Below are positions 44,375-55,934 of a DNA stretch of 64,000 nt, piece after piece (position 1 is the stretch's first letter; each line of letters opens with the position of its first letter). This DNA is from Prostheceraeus crozeri. Lineage: Eukaryota > Platyhelminthes > Polycladida > Euryleptidae. The translations under genes were made by a program, and so were the position numbers. The notes beneath the pieces were generated by a model that saw only the letters and a list, made by a program, of their open reading frames with translations, was not told where the DNA came from and did no database searches. Location: contig CAJQUW010001043.1 in assembly GCA_907163375.1 (NCBI GenBank), forward strand, positions 1,224,501-1,288,500, read 5' to 3'.

Positions 44375-46562
44375 CTGAAGATCATTTCAAATGTCACTTA
44401 ATCCACAAATGATATCTAGATCCTTGATTTACGCTTCAAGCATAACTTTTCATTGCTCTAGAACTCAAAACCAAATATATATATTTATTTTCTTCTCAGT
44501 GAAATCAATCACATGTACAGAAATGTTAAAGTTTTACAAGTTAAAATCAACGAATGATGATTGAGATGGAGCATGTGATTCTCAAATCAACGCTCTGCTT
44601 TTCCATATGCTAATGTTAATGAATGTGAATGAGAAATGAAGACATTGATGGGGTGGGTGATGGAGAATAATTGATGAATCTTAATTGCTAAAGAAGTGGA
44701 TGGATGGAGCACCCGCTGAATGTCACTCATTGTCAACTTGCTTACGTCATTAAGCTGACATTGAGATGTTACAACTGCATTGCAATGAATTCCAAAAGAC
44801 GTTGAGTGATACAGTCATTTTAAGTCAGTAAGAGCCTCTCGAAATGTTATGCGTCTTATAATACGGGCGTAAAATAATAAGTCACCGCACCTACAGACAA
44901 TCTGATTCATACATTCTAACCATATTCTAAGTCATTGATCTCTTTGAGCGCCCTCTACAATACTTTTCATAATTTGCATTTCATATGATTTTATTGCAAT
45001 ATATATATAACTTTCAGAAACTGCAATTTTTCAGTTTATATATAAATCGTAATAGTTTTATATCATCAAATTATAAATTGCACTATTTCTGTATTATCGG
45101 ATATATATTGCAATTTTTCCGCAATTTTGTCAACCAGTGTGGCCTACGGACCCTATGAAATATTGCAGACCATATTTCGGACCTTCACATATATTGTGAA
45201 TATCTAAAGATTTCATGCAATATTGGATAAAATCAACTTTGCTTTTTTCTTTAAACTTTATTGTTAGCAATTTTTCAGGTATGCAAGCATTAATCAGTAA
45301 TAAATAACACACGTGACAGAATTTTTCTCAAAATAATTTCGGACCATCGTAATACGGACCCTTTCCTACCTGTAATACGGACCATTTTGCCTAACAGTGT
45401 AGAGACACGAATGAAACTTCCAGATTATTCTGCGCTATTTCTTTTTGTGAAATGAAGCGATGACCTCTATTTCACCCCTCGAGTTGAAATGTGATCTTCC
45501 GATTGCGCTGCGCTATCGAAGGCGCACGAGAAAGTTATCTGCTATCGGGCTGGACTGGACAAAGCGCTCTTCTATTAATAGAATTCTCTCTCTCCATTCT
45601 CTCCCTCACTGTATCACAGGCTTGAAGCGACCGATATATTATGCAACACTCATTGAGGATTCTTCCATTCATTCACAATTTAATGAATGAACAATAATAC
45701 AACTTGCAACCTTGATTGACCAAAAAAATTGACAAGCGGTGAAATTCAGGCATAGTCAGAATCATGGTCAGAATGATATAAAGTTCACGGTCAAGTCAAG
45801 AATTTTGAGCAATTTTTTTCATTGTCATCGATGCGTCATGCAAATATATATGAAGCATTGCAACCAAAGATGTTTGACGCAACATTTCACGATTGAATGC
45901 ATCATCATCATGTAGCGAAAATCACTGAGAGAAATGAGAGCTAAGGTTATTTATTCCAAGGAAAAACTTGCCTAGATGTGCCAGACAGCCGATCGATGAC
46001 AGTTTCGGGCCATTCCACTAACATTGGAGATACGTTTTTCTTAGAAATCACAACAAATTCGCTGCTCAATGTGTGTGACAACTCTGGGGTCGTTCTATTT
46101 CAAAATTAGCTCGTGTGAATTTAAGGGCTGACTCACGACCACTCCCTGTCAAAAAAATAAACGTGAAAATTGGGGGGGGCCCAAACCTCGACTTCAAGAC
46201 ATCACATTTCACGTCATTTTTCGATGAGAGCGGTCGCAAATTGATATGATCATGCATTTTTACTTCCAAATAAGCCATTTTCGAAAAATTTGTTTGTCCC
46301 AATTTTTTCATGTGGCCCAAGACTTTTTGACGAGGGACCCACGACTCATTTTCTCGCGGGAAATGCATCGATCTAGTTTGATTAAATGCGTTCGAATTTC
46401 TGCATCAGAAGCATCTTTTTCCACAAGCATTCTACATTTGAGTCTTAATTAGAAACTCTGAAGCTGATTGCCGAAATTTTTGCAATTTATCAGTTTTGCG
46501 AAGCAGGAATATTGCCTTTCTGACATCATGGAGGCTAGTTAAATGCTAAAACCAGACATATG
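44375..46562. other. No gene seen; possible small repeat
   Basis: GGTCCGTATTAC-type motifs recur at 45140-45390 and may be a small decayed MITE. CATTCCACTAACATTGGAGA at 46013 looks like a dispersed-repeat phrase. No convincing exon. Confidence 0.35.
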
Positions 46563-46715
46563 ATGAAGGTCGCCGTTGACACTCGAGGCAACTGCTGACA
46601 GCGGTCGCCGGGCAACGGTCGCCCACATACAGTCGAGGCGACCACCACCAGGAGTCGCCGGGCGGCGGCGACTTCGGCGACGCCGAGGGCTGTCGCGGCG
46701 ACCGCTGGGCGACTT
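46563..46715. repeat. Right subterminal array of nine GTCGCC/GGCGAC motifs
   Basis: Five motifs read GTCGCC in the minus orientation, as in the left array, and four are inverted. With the outer CCCTATCAACC this is the inverted partner of the array at 35550-35745. Confidence 0.8.
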
Positions 46716-46764
46716 TTGTGGTTGATAGGGCATGTACTCATTGACATTTTTATTCTTCAAATAG

Positions 46765-47796
46765 CTAACCGTCATGCTCAATGCACTTCAGAAAACGTTT
46801 CTGAAAATTCCTCAACGAATCACGGTAGTAAGAGAGAGCAATGTTGTTCATTTGTCGCTCAATCTCTTCCCGCAAGTCCTGAATGTTCCTGTAAATAAAA
46901 CCTGGAGGATAAACCAATTGCCGCAGGTGACTCCAGAACCAAAAGTCGCAGGGTGTCAAGTCCGGCGATCTTGCTGGCCATTCAATAGGTCCTCTCCTGC
47001 CGATCCAGCGATTGGACAAATGAGTCTCTAGAATTTGACGCGCTGAAAGAGAGTAATGGGGAGGCGCTCCGTCTTGCTGGAACAGAAGGGTTTTTCCAGT
47101 GCCACGAGAGAAATAAGGAACGACTTGGTTCAACAGAAGATCAGAATATCTCTTTCCATTCATGGTTTCTGAACTGATATCGTAGAGAAGAAGTCCGGAA
47201 TAGCCTATACAGGCCCACACGGTGAGGCTAGGAGTCTTGCCTGGGTTGGTCATTCTAATATTCGGGTTCGTCGTAGTCCAGAAGTGCACATTGTGCTTGT
47301 TGATGTTGCCTGTCAACGACATGACACACTCGTCCGAAAATGTTAGCTTTCGGAGGAAAGCAGGATCTTCTCTCGATTTTCTCCTCATTTCTTCACAAAA
47401 TTGTAAGCGGCGGTCTTCGTCCCCATTACAAAGAAATTGAGAATATAGCGGCTTGTATGGATGATAATGCTCGGCTTTTAGAACTTTTCGGACAGTGAAA
47501 TCAGAGATCCCGACATCCCTCGATATCGCTCTTGTCGAAGTTGAAGGATTTTCAGTGACAGCTTCAATTACCTTTTGCCTGTTTTCATCTCCAGATGCTG
47601 TTGTGGGTCTGCCACTTCTGGGTCGGTCGTGGGACAGGCTGCCGGTTTCAAGAAGTTTGTTCTTCCAATACAAGATTGTTCTCGACTATGGGGGTTCCTT
47701 GTTAAATTTCTTTCTGAATTGATGAGCACTTTCTTCACAGTTGAAAGAAATGGCCCACGATGTGCAATAAACTTTTTCTATTGTCGAGGATTCCAT
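46765..47796 (-). pseudogene. Mariner-family transposase (DD41D type), full length with one internal stop
   Basis: The frame starts at ATG 47796-47794 (MESSTIEK) and runs 343 codons to the end at 46765, interrupted only by TAG at codon 37 (47688-47686). After the stop come the linker GSLSHDRPRSGRPTT and an HTH (STRAISRDVGISDFTVRKVL). The catalytic residues are in TFSDECVM, FQQDGAPPHY and SPDLTPCDFWFW. The last two catalytic Asp are 41 residues apart, the DD41D signature, unlike DD34D mariner or DD34E Tc1. It cuts and pastes its element at TA sites by recognising the inverted repeats at 35406 and 48420. With all catalytic residues present and one nonsense codon, the copy is young. Its 3' flank is cut by the 11.2-kb insertion 35 bp beyond the stop. 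Confidence 0.9.
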
Positions 47797-47876
47797 CACA
47801 ATATCAAATTACTCACATCCATCAGTGTATCGAGTTTATAAACACAGTGTATGATTGTATTGATTAAAATTAAAAA

Positions 47877-48180
47877 TATCGTAGTAAGATTCAAATGTGA
47901 AATCTATGCTGGTCAGCAAAAATAAGTGGCATAGCTTTTCAAGGCATAACATTTATTAAGGTTAATCATCCATGGTTTAGTCCGTCATTTAATGATCGAT
48001 CCTCGAAGTTAGATTTAAATTTGAAATCTATGGAGCTCAGCAAAAACGAGTGGCATAGCTATTTGAAGCACAACTTTGTTGATTTGATTAAAATGAGATC
48101 AAATCTCGTAGCTAGATTCAAATGTGAAATCCATGGAGCTCAGGAAAAACAAGTGGCATAGCTTTTTAAAGCATCGAAAA
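47877..48180. repeat. Three tandem copies of a roughly 115-bp unit in the mariner leader
   Basis: Units begin near 47879, 48003 and 48104 and share AGATTCAAATGTGAAATC, TGGAGCTCAG and AGTGGCATAGCTTTT. They sit between the right terminal repeat and the transposase start, where promoter or transposase-binding repeats are common in such elements. Confidence 0.75.
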
Positions 48181-48422
48181 TAGCACAATGAAATGCCGAG
48201 TTTACAAAACGTATGGAAAGTAATCAATTTAAATTTTGTTGATTGAATAGCATAAAGCTCACTATGTGTTAAATCTGAAGACTTGGCATGCATAATAGTC
48301 GAGTGACAGAGTTATCTACAAACGCATTGCCACATATTGGTCACTGAAGAAATGATATTTGATCATTGAATAGCAAAATATAAAGTTGACAAAATCCGCA
48401 AGGACTTTTCTCGCACCCTGTA

Positions 48423-49533
48423 TTCCAATGCCGAGCGAAGGCCTGTGGTCTGCGGAGCACGGGACGCCACTGCTTGTACTCAAAGTGTAAATATTGTATA
48501 TATATATATATAATTGTGAAATGTATACTGTATGTATTGCAATAATGTATATATTCAGATAATGTGTATCATATTCATGTATTAGTTATATAAGCTTATA
48601 AATTGTGTAAAAGCAATGAATTGTGCTAAAATGTGTAATTTTTGGAATTTTAAAATTTGATCAAAATCTTGCGGATTACTAAACAAAATAAGAGAGAAAG
48701 TCAAAAGTAAAAGGTGGCATACAGAGCGCGAATTCGCGAATTGTCGCCGGCGAATATGCTAAAAATTGTTACTGAACTATTGCATGATAATGTGTAGCTG
48801 ATTGTCTGCCAGCTTTTCGCCAGATTCGTTCCCACAGGGCAATTGTTTAGCAGAGGTGAGTCTCACATTTTTTGTCACTGTCTCCGAATGTTATGGTTTT
48901 GACAGTTCTACATCCACTACTGTCGATCCATGAGCATTTCGTGGCAGTATGACGTTGAGCAGCATGTTTTTGTATTATGTTAGATCTGTAAAGTAGATCT
49001 ACAGGAAGTCAACGAACTAGGCTTCATATATGCTAATAGGGTACAGCGAATATCAAGCGAGCAGCTAGCTTTTCAATGAAGCAAGCGATTAGCGCGCTAC
49101 ATTAACATTCGAAAAGCATCGCTAATCGCGAGCGAACAGCAGCGCTTTTGCTCCTAAATTAGCAAGCTTTTCGCCAGCATTTTGCGAGACAAAACGGAAG
49201 CTATGCGCTGGTTATGTGCTAGCTGATCGCGAGCTTTTTTCACCTCGGGATCTTACTACTTATTAGTGATGAAAATTTTCCGGAAAATTTTGAATGATTT
49301 GATTTTTTGATAGGCCCTATAATTTGAGCGCTTCAACTTCCGAGGCAGCTGTGCACCAATAAATTGGGTCTAAAACTCTTGATTTCATCATTATTTGGAT
49401 TAAAGCGATCGTAACAATACGACTTCCGTCCGTGGATTTTTGAACATTCCTTTGCCACCGCAGTGATAAATTGTTAGCATTTTTAATTGTCACTCAGACA
49501 CCGTTTGGCATAACGTGAATCTTGCTTTTCAAT
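48423..49533. other. No gene seen
   Basis: Contains a (TA)n run near 48497-48511 and a region rich in 'agcgat' and 'gctaatcgcgagc' words (49050-49250). No coding signal. Confidence 0.45.
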
Positions 49534-49860
49534 AGGGGTATAATTTCATGAAATGTGAAAGATCTGGAGCAAAAATAATATATTTCATCTGAGAGTTTGC
49601 TAATTGTTTGCTTGAAAGTTAAGGTTTATTATGCAACGCATTTGATGCAGCGGTGATCACAGCAGTGATACAAATTCTCCGTGTGTTGACGTGATTTTTT
49701 TCCTTTACTAAAGGGGTATAATTTCATGCAATGTGAAAGATCTGGAGCAAAAATAATGCACTTTATTTGGGAGATTGTTTGTAGCTTGAAAATTAAGCTT
49801 TATTATGCAACAGCCTTGATTATATTGATACAAATTCTCCATGTGTTTATAAGCATGTGA
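49534..49860. repeat. Tandem duplication, period about 178 bp
   Basis: AGGGGTATAATTTCATG begins at 49534 and again at 49712. GTGAAAGATCTGGAGCAAAA, TTTATTATGCAAC and GATACAAATTCTCC follow in both, with about 80 percent identity. Confidence 0.85.
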
Positions 49861-50039
49861 AGCATACACAGTCCATCACAGCATTATACATGAGCGACCA
49901 TATTGGAAGATATATAAAGACTAAACTCGTGAGATACTTAGAAACAAAAGATATCTGTGATGATCATAGAAGAATATCTATGACAGTTTCTAACTTCTGG
50001 CATATTGTCCGAACGTCGCTGAGGACAAACTACACATCT

Positions 50040-50220
50040 TCCATAGCTCAGATAGTTCCAAATCGATTTCAGATCTACCCAAATGAATTTCAGACATTTC
50101 CAGATGAATTGGAGATTCTCCAGTTGAATTTAAGATCCTTTCAAAGTTGGGTTTGTGACAGATATCTGAAATTCAATTAGAGAAATCTGAAATCCATCTA
50201 ACGTCTGAAATTCATTTCGG
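50040..50220. repeat. Inverted array of an 18-bp TGAATTTCAGA-type motif
   Basis: The first half (50060-50145) repeats 'cagatN(4-6)ccaaatgaattt' about every 18 bp, and the second half (50165-50217) carries the same motif inverted (CTGAAATTCATT). The forward half translates as a quasi-hexapeptide (PNEFQT, PDELEI), which is likely incidental. Confidence 0.65.
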
Positions 50221-53200
50221 ATGACCTGAAATAGACATGGAAAAGGCCAAGTTGGTTCCAAAAGGTAACATGCAGGGATGATAGAGAAGTTTTCGGTCTT
50301 TGAATATTACATAGTCTTTTCAAACAACTATAACAGGTCTCCAAAACGAAGGCAAAATCGTCAATCACCGAAAAATAAATTTCAAAATTTTCCATTGGAA
50401 AATTTTCCATTTGCATCACTACTACTTATTAATCAAAAGCCCAAATTGTAGCATCCAAAGTAAAAGCAAAAGTCTAGAAATTGATTTCTGCAACTTCAGG
50501 CGCAAATTTACTATCATAGGTCGGCTCAATAGGGGGAAACTTCATAAAACCAGTCAAAAATGAGTGAATCCGACGCCATTTTGAAAAAAGGCCTACTACA
50601 AAAAAACTGATAATTCAATTTTTTTCTTTTTGCGGTTATTTGATGAGGACACATCCTGAAACTAAAATCTGAAGGTTTCGTTGATGGTATATTTTTAAAT
50701 TTTTTTGACCCTTCTGACACACCCTGGACAGCTAGGCCTACTTATCAATATGAAAAGAACTCCGATGTCTCTTTTCACTTATATTCATAGCACCCAACAG
50801 AGAACGAAACTGTCAGAAATAATTTTGTATATTTATCCTTCCACTAACATCTGACAATAAAAGCATTCATATCCAAAAGATAACCAAAAAATGAAGTGTT
50901 AGCAAATAACAAGGCTTCAAGTAAAGTTGCATAATATATATATATATCATACATTTTGTTCCGACTAAATATAGAAACAATTGTGTCAGGACTAGAAGTG
51001 AACTGCACAATGCAGATAAGATCACTCGCTAATAGACTGCATATCACAATTATGAGAAACAATTTTCGTCATGGTATCAAAAATGGTGCCACTGTTTTTC
51101 ACTTTCAAGGTATCGAAAATTCATATTTTGAACTTTGAAAAGTGGCAGTACACGTTGCACTTCAATACAGAGCAGCACCAGACCAAATGAGTGCATATAC
51201 CTAATCTGAGTTAATTTCAGCGAGAAAACTATGAAAACAACCAATAGATGCAAAACACGACACATGAAATGTACAACGAATGAAATGAATAAACGTAGGA
51301 TGCTTACAACTGTCGCCAGCACAGAAATGCACCAATAGATTATTTTAATAACTTTCCCTACTAGCATGTTTGGAACTAACTCCCTCTATAGATACCGATG
51401 TTGACTTATGACTGTCTCTTCGATTAATGGAAGTTTTAACATAACGTAGATATTATCACATCGGAATCCTCATTACTTGAAAAACTGAAACTTCAAATAC
51501 AAATTGAATTATTAGACATCAATGCACTCATTCCATGAATTAAAAGGGAAGAGAGAAACCGGAAGACATACAGCTACAAGTATGTACAAAACTGCAGTAT
51601 TTTCTTCAAAAAATATTAAATCAATACTTAAATTTCGTAATACCGTTAATTAATTAAGTTATTCAAGAAGAGTAAATAGTTATGAAAACAATCAAAAGAT
51701 GAAAACCTTCACAATCATGATGGAATATGACAAAATTGCTTCGTCAAATTTGAATAATGTTGGCAAATTGGTGGCATACGTGACATTTTAAATATACACG
51801 CATAATTCGCGTTGTGTTAAATTGTTGCGATTCTTAATTGAATTTTAGATTGATTCAACAATAAGTGCACCTTTATAACCACTCATGCATGAAAGATATT
51901 CAACAAAGCACATTCTATTGAAAACTTCATTTAAATTCATTTTGAGGAGATTGGGTGAGAATAAATATACAAACGCAGATTTTCATTGTGACGGCAATTT
52001 TGTTGAAAAGATAATTCATGAAATATAGCTACGAAATTCACTAATGTATCGTTTACTAAGTTAGATTAAATGCAACATCTTGGTCACGAAGCATAAAATA
52101 CGACTTTATCATGAATGCATTAAAGCAATGAGCGTGTTCTAGCATAACAAAAATATTCACAATCTGGTAGACTAGGCATTTGCGGATAGACAGAGTTGAT
52201 AAAATTACTGTTCGAAAACGTAATCCGTAACGTTCTTGGAACAGTTCATCCACATTGCACAAATTGAATGTCTTAATTTCGAAGTCTTCAAAAAATAATT
52301 GCTTCTTTAGTGATGGAATGCGTGCGAAAAGCTTTTGTCATAAATAGAAAAGAAACATAGAAATGCAACTTCAATCGATGTTTACTCCAGTTCAAAAATT
52401 TTCTCTGATTTCCTTCAAAAGCTTAGCCATAATTTAATATTATTGTAAACAATGATCAATCAAATGACACAAAATACATGTCACTAAACATTATAAAGAC
52501 AAAAAAATCGCCGGATGACATTTCACAAACTAAATAATATGTTTCTTGATTATAAAAGTGCTGAACAATCATCAAAAATTGAAAACTCTTCACAACATAT
52601 CAGTAAACACAAAATGATGTAATTATCACACAATTTACAATAAGAGCGCTTTTGAGCAATCATACGCTTAGACGTTCAACACTTATAAATCTTCACGTCT
52701 TACTTCACTATACAACGTAGTTCCTGTACTATGCAGCCAATTTTACTCAATTTCAATTTTTGTAAACTTCTGATTTTAATCAAGATCTATACATATTCGG
52801 TAACCGTGGTTTTGATAAAATATATTGAAGATAGTTCATTCTTTATCAGTAAACTTTGCTGATCAGTGGATAACCAACAAATTTTAATTGTATGGAAGTA
52901 TGTATCTTTTAACTAACTACATGCAAAACTTGCCTACCTGCTGTTTCTGATATCATTTATTTAGAAATTCGACAAATCTTTGAAATGTTTAGGCGCTGAA
53001 GTAGGAACTGCTAGTATAAATGGTTCGACGTTTTTTTCCAGAGATAATAGACAAGACACTGAAGTGAAAAGAGATGCCATCATTTCGGATGAAAGAACAC
53101 CAGTTTCGTTAACATGCTGACGATACTGGGAATCTGTTTTTGCCGACACATGTGAGGATCTGCAGCTCGTGATTCAAAATCATATGCGACTTTGCGATTC

Positions 53201-53371
53201 ACTTTGGTCATTATAGTTTGTATATCACAAACGGTTCCAAACTTCTCCAAGACTTCCACAAGCGCTTGAATGAACCAGGAGCCTTGTTGAGAATGTCTCC
53301 AAGAATAATAGCCTGAAAAACAAATGGATAACTAGTAGTTTGTAGTACTGTAAGACTATCTACTGGAGCTT
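50221..53371. other. No gene seen
   Basis: 3.1 kb of AT-rich DNA with only short ORFs and an (AT)n run near 50936-50947. Nothing recognised. Confidence 0.45.
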
Positions 53372-54600
53372 TCTACTTAATAAACCTGGGTATTTTAAGT
53401 GGAAATTAGTGTCAGTTAATATACCTGGGTATATTAACTCGCGCCAAACTTCCATTATGTCTTTGTGACATTCAACAATTTTCTTGGAAATAACATTACT
53501 GCTGATTTTTGTAAATCAAGCACTCATTTTGATATCTCATGTGATAACACCGGAAGAAGATTAGGCAAAGGAATAAGTCTAATTATCTGTATACTAAGGT
53601 TTTCAAAATCCCGACTTTTTATGAATCCCGGGATGAGCAAACTGAATTCATTTACCGATAGTATGCTTACGCTAGCGTAGGCTGAAAATACTAGGCGTTG
53701 TTTTAAATTCTTAACCAGCATTTTGAACGATGCACGGTACAATGCAACTAATGATATCAGATATAAATGAGCCTTAATAATAAGTGATCTTCTCACATGC
53801 AGACATGAGCTATAACAATAAGTAGATCTAATTATAGCGAGGTCGCATTAAAACCTGGTATGTGATTTTCAAATCGAAATGCAAATTGTATAATAATCGC
53901 TTCAAAAATTTAGTGGATTTTAGTACGCCTACATGTATAACAATCTCTCTTTCCTTCTCTCGCCTGCCTGAACATATTATTTTTTGATATCAAGGAATTC
54001 GTTTAGATAGACAATAAGTATATTATTCTATGCAGATCTATATGTGAGTAGCTCAGTCTCGAGTTTGCAAGTGTCTATTGTAAAGCTGATCGTGGGAAGT
54101 CTATATTTAGTTCTTGCATCGCGCTGGCATCGACGTTTCACGCATTGCATCTGTTACTGCATGTTCCTAGTTCATAGCCTTGTTACTCCATCTTCACACA
54201 GCTCCTAACTGCCTAAGAACAGACATCAGCTAATCCCGGGATAGAAAACCCTATTATACACCTAGGAACTGTTATTCTGTTATTCAGATTTTTGATTTTT
54301 GTAATTCAGATGTTTGTTACGGTATTGGTCATTTTACACCCTAATCATGTAATAAATTTAACTAAACTTTATTTTTCATTAAAGTTTAGTTTCAAGCTCA
54401 TATTTACAAAGTTATAAGCACTTGTAATAAATTATTGTTGCTTTAAGTGAAAACTTCCATCTCATGCACCTATTAAATATTCTAATTTTGTAGTGTTTCC
54501 TGTTAATAAACCCGGGTATATTAACCTGAACCAAACTTATGCTGCAAATTTCGTCATTTTCCAGTATATATACCGGTATATCAAGTGGAAACTACTACTA
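53372..54600. mobile_element. Possible 1.2-kb element with nested ACC(C/T)GGGT palindromes at its ends
   Basis: The left part has AATAAACCTGGGTATTTTAA and then a 22-bp perfect palindrome centred on CCTGGG at about 53427. The right part has AATAAACCCGGGTATATTAA at about 54505 and TATATACCGGTATAT at about 54570. GCCAAACTT/ACCAAACTT follows the palindrome in both, and AAGTGGAAA occurs at both ends. Interior ORFs (for example 53524-53796 minus) are unrecognised. Confidence 0.5.
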
Positions 54601-54789
54601 CTAGTCAAAATTCAAGTTATGCATGCAACATTTCCTTAGATCCCGATGAATGCCGTACTCATCTTCTTAACAAAAAAATCAACTAACTGCGTAAACTTTG
54701 GAGAGTAGTTCCAGGCTTGTGCGAATAAGCGTAGGGTAGAGGGCATTCGATACTTTTGTGGTAGCCACAACACGTCTCGCCTTGTCGAA

Positions 54790-55747
54790 ACGTTACAGGA
54801 GTGGCATACGAAGCAATATCTGTAGTCAACCAGAGTTGACTGAGAAGAAAAGAACTCTCTTCAACTCAGAGTTGAAAACTCTGGAGACTCAGAGCGCTCT
54901 ATCGCGCCAGAAGAGCCTCCCTCATCCATCGCGCCAGCAGAGGTTCCCTCCTCCACCCCTATTGAGTCGTCTACTCCGAAGCTGACTGAATCCTCCTCTG
55001 ATGAGTCGGCTACTAGCAGCAGTGAGAGTGAGGAGGAGGAAGGCCCGGTGAGAGCTCACCCAGTCAGGGGTGTCGACCTCGATAGCGAGGTAGAGCCGGC
55101 TAAGTCAGCGAGCAGTGGCGGGATTGCGGCTCAATGTCGCAACTTCATTAAGCGCCCACCACTGCTCGTTGAACACGAGAAGCTCAAAAAGGAGCAGGAG
55201 ATATGGAAAAGCGACTGTCTTCTCTATAAGGCGAGTTCCGAGAACCTCTCGCGGGTCACTCAGGAGCTCAAGAAGGTTTAAGCTAGCCTGATTGAGAAAG
55301 GGGAGTTCGATCGCGAGGGGTTCTCGCACCTCGCTCGCAAGGCCAAGGAAGAACAGCTCCTGGTCGAGATAGAGAGAGAGTAACGAGAAGGAGATGAGAA
55401 GGATGAAGGAGGAGATAGAAGGGCTGCGAAAGCAGTTCGGGAAGGTGGTGACGACCAACCAAGAGCTGCACAAGCAAGTGCAGAGTAGCATTGCTCAGAG
55501 GTCAAGTCGTCTCCACATTCCCATAGATAAGAATGGAGGTGTGCCAGCGAAACCACTCTGTGAACGTGGCAAAGGCGAGATGTGTTATAGCAGAGCCAAA
55601 AAAGGTATCAAATGCCTCCATTTTACATTCAAACATAAGGAGGCCATTACAGGGTTCCTGTTTGAACCACGCCCTGAAAAGCTCTGGAACTTAAAAATGA
55701 CTAAATTAAAATTTAAGATGATAACTAACTACTTCTTTCTTTACTGA
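54790..55747 (+). pseudogene. GC-rich decayed coding region: acidic Ser/Glu segment and coiled coil
   Basis: Coding-like sequence runs through at least three frames. The first part includes EEPPSSIAPAEVPSSTPIES. The second (55048-55281) has VEHEKLKKEQEIWKSD and ends at TAA. After that stop the same frame gives a Lys/Glu-rich segment. The last (55394-55747) has MRRMKEEIEGLRKQFGKVV and ends at TAG. GC content is well above the surroundings. The acidic-then-coiled-coil layout is compatible with a retroelement Gag or a structural protein of a Polinton-like element, but I see no diagnostic motif. At least one stop and two frameshifts mark it as decayed. Confidence 0.5.
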
Positions 55748-55828
55748 CATCCATGAGAAACGTCCACCACCTCTCATTTCCGAGCCGAAGGAGAAGCGCC
55801 AGGCATAATCCCGCCTCATCCCACGTCC

Positions 55829-55934
55829 CGTGAACGCCACAAACGGCTCTCTTAAGGGCCACTTGGAGCAAGAGTGATAGCACCTCCTTATGGTTTGCCC
55901 CGGACAGACTTCGGTCTGACTGAATCTATCACAT
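55829..55934 (+). repeat. Direct repeat copy 1 (106 bp) with a histone-type stem-loop look-alike
   Basis: About 85 percent identical to 56292-56396. GGCTCTCTTAAGGGCC at 55845-55860 folds as a 6-bp stem with a 4-nt loop, in the size and outline of a histone 3' stem-loop. The rest (AGCAAGAGTGATAG, GACAGACTTCGGT, GACTGAATCTATCACA) is shared with copy 2. Confidence 0.8.

Larger units (their letters stand above)
35534..46730. mobile_element. Large DNA transposon nested in the mariner, GTCGCC subterminal arrays (11.2 kb)
   Basis: Left end CCCTATCAACCAGAGCGGTC; right end, inverted, CCCTATCAACCACAAAAGTC. Each is followed by a GC-rich block with nine GTCGCC/GGCGAC motifs (35550-35745; 46563-46715). 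CA flanks both sides, a possible 2-bp duplication. The two flanks fall at the 3' end of one mariner copy, which defines the insertion. The interior holds candidate minus-strand exons (36321-36598, 39420-39555, 40962-41052, 44218-44374), a fold-back, a tandem array and a MITE. I cannot assign a superfamily. The element's protein should be in the spliced minus-strand exons. Confidence 0.7.
35406..48420 (-). mobile_element. Mariner-family element (about 1.8 kb) split by an 11.2-kb insertion
   Basis: The terminal inverted repeats begin CAGGGTGCGAGAAAAGTC at 35406 and its inverse ends at 48420, with about 30 bp nearly identical and weaker similarity further in. TA flanks both (35404-35405, 48421-48422). 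Reading from the right end the element has a 0.6-kb leader with tandem repeats, the transposase gene (47796-46765), an interruption at 46730, and its last 128 bp at 35406-35533. Removing the insertion gives about 1.82 kb, a normal mariner size. Confidence 0.8.

Noticed and set aside
45133-45405. Small hAT-type MITE around GGTCCGTATTAC repeats
   Set aside because: The proposed ends do not match as inverted repeats and no 8-bp duplication is present.
46535-46781. Two overlapping minus-strand ORFs, Arg/Ala-rich
   Set aside because: They are by-products of the right GTCGCC array plus mariner 3' flank.
46774-47841. Plus-strand ORFs opposite the mariner transposase
   Set aside because: Antisense shadows of the transposase coding region.
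49857-50180. 107-codon plus-strand ORF with PNEFQT-like hexapeptides
   Set aside because: The periodicity is in the DNA and continues inverted beyond the ORF, so a repeat explains it better than a protein.
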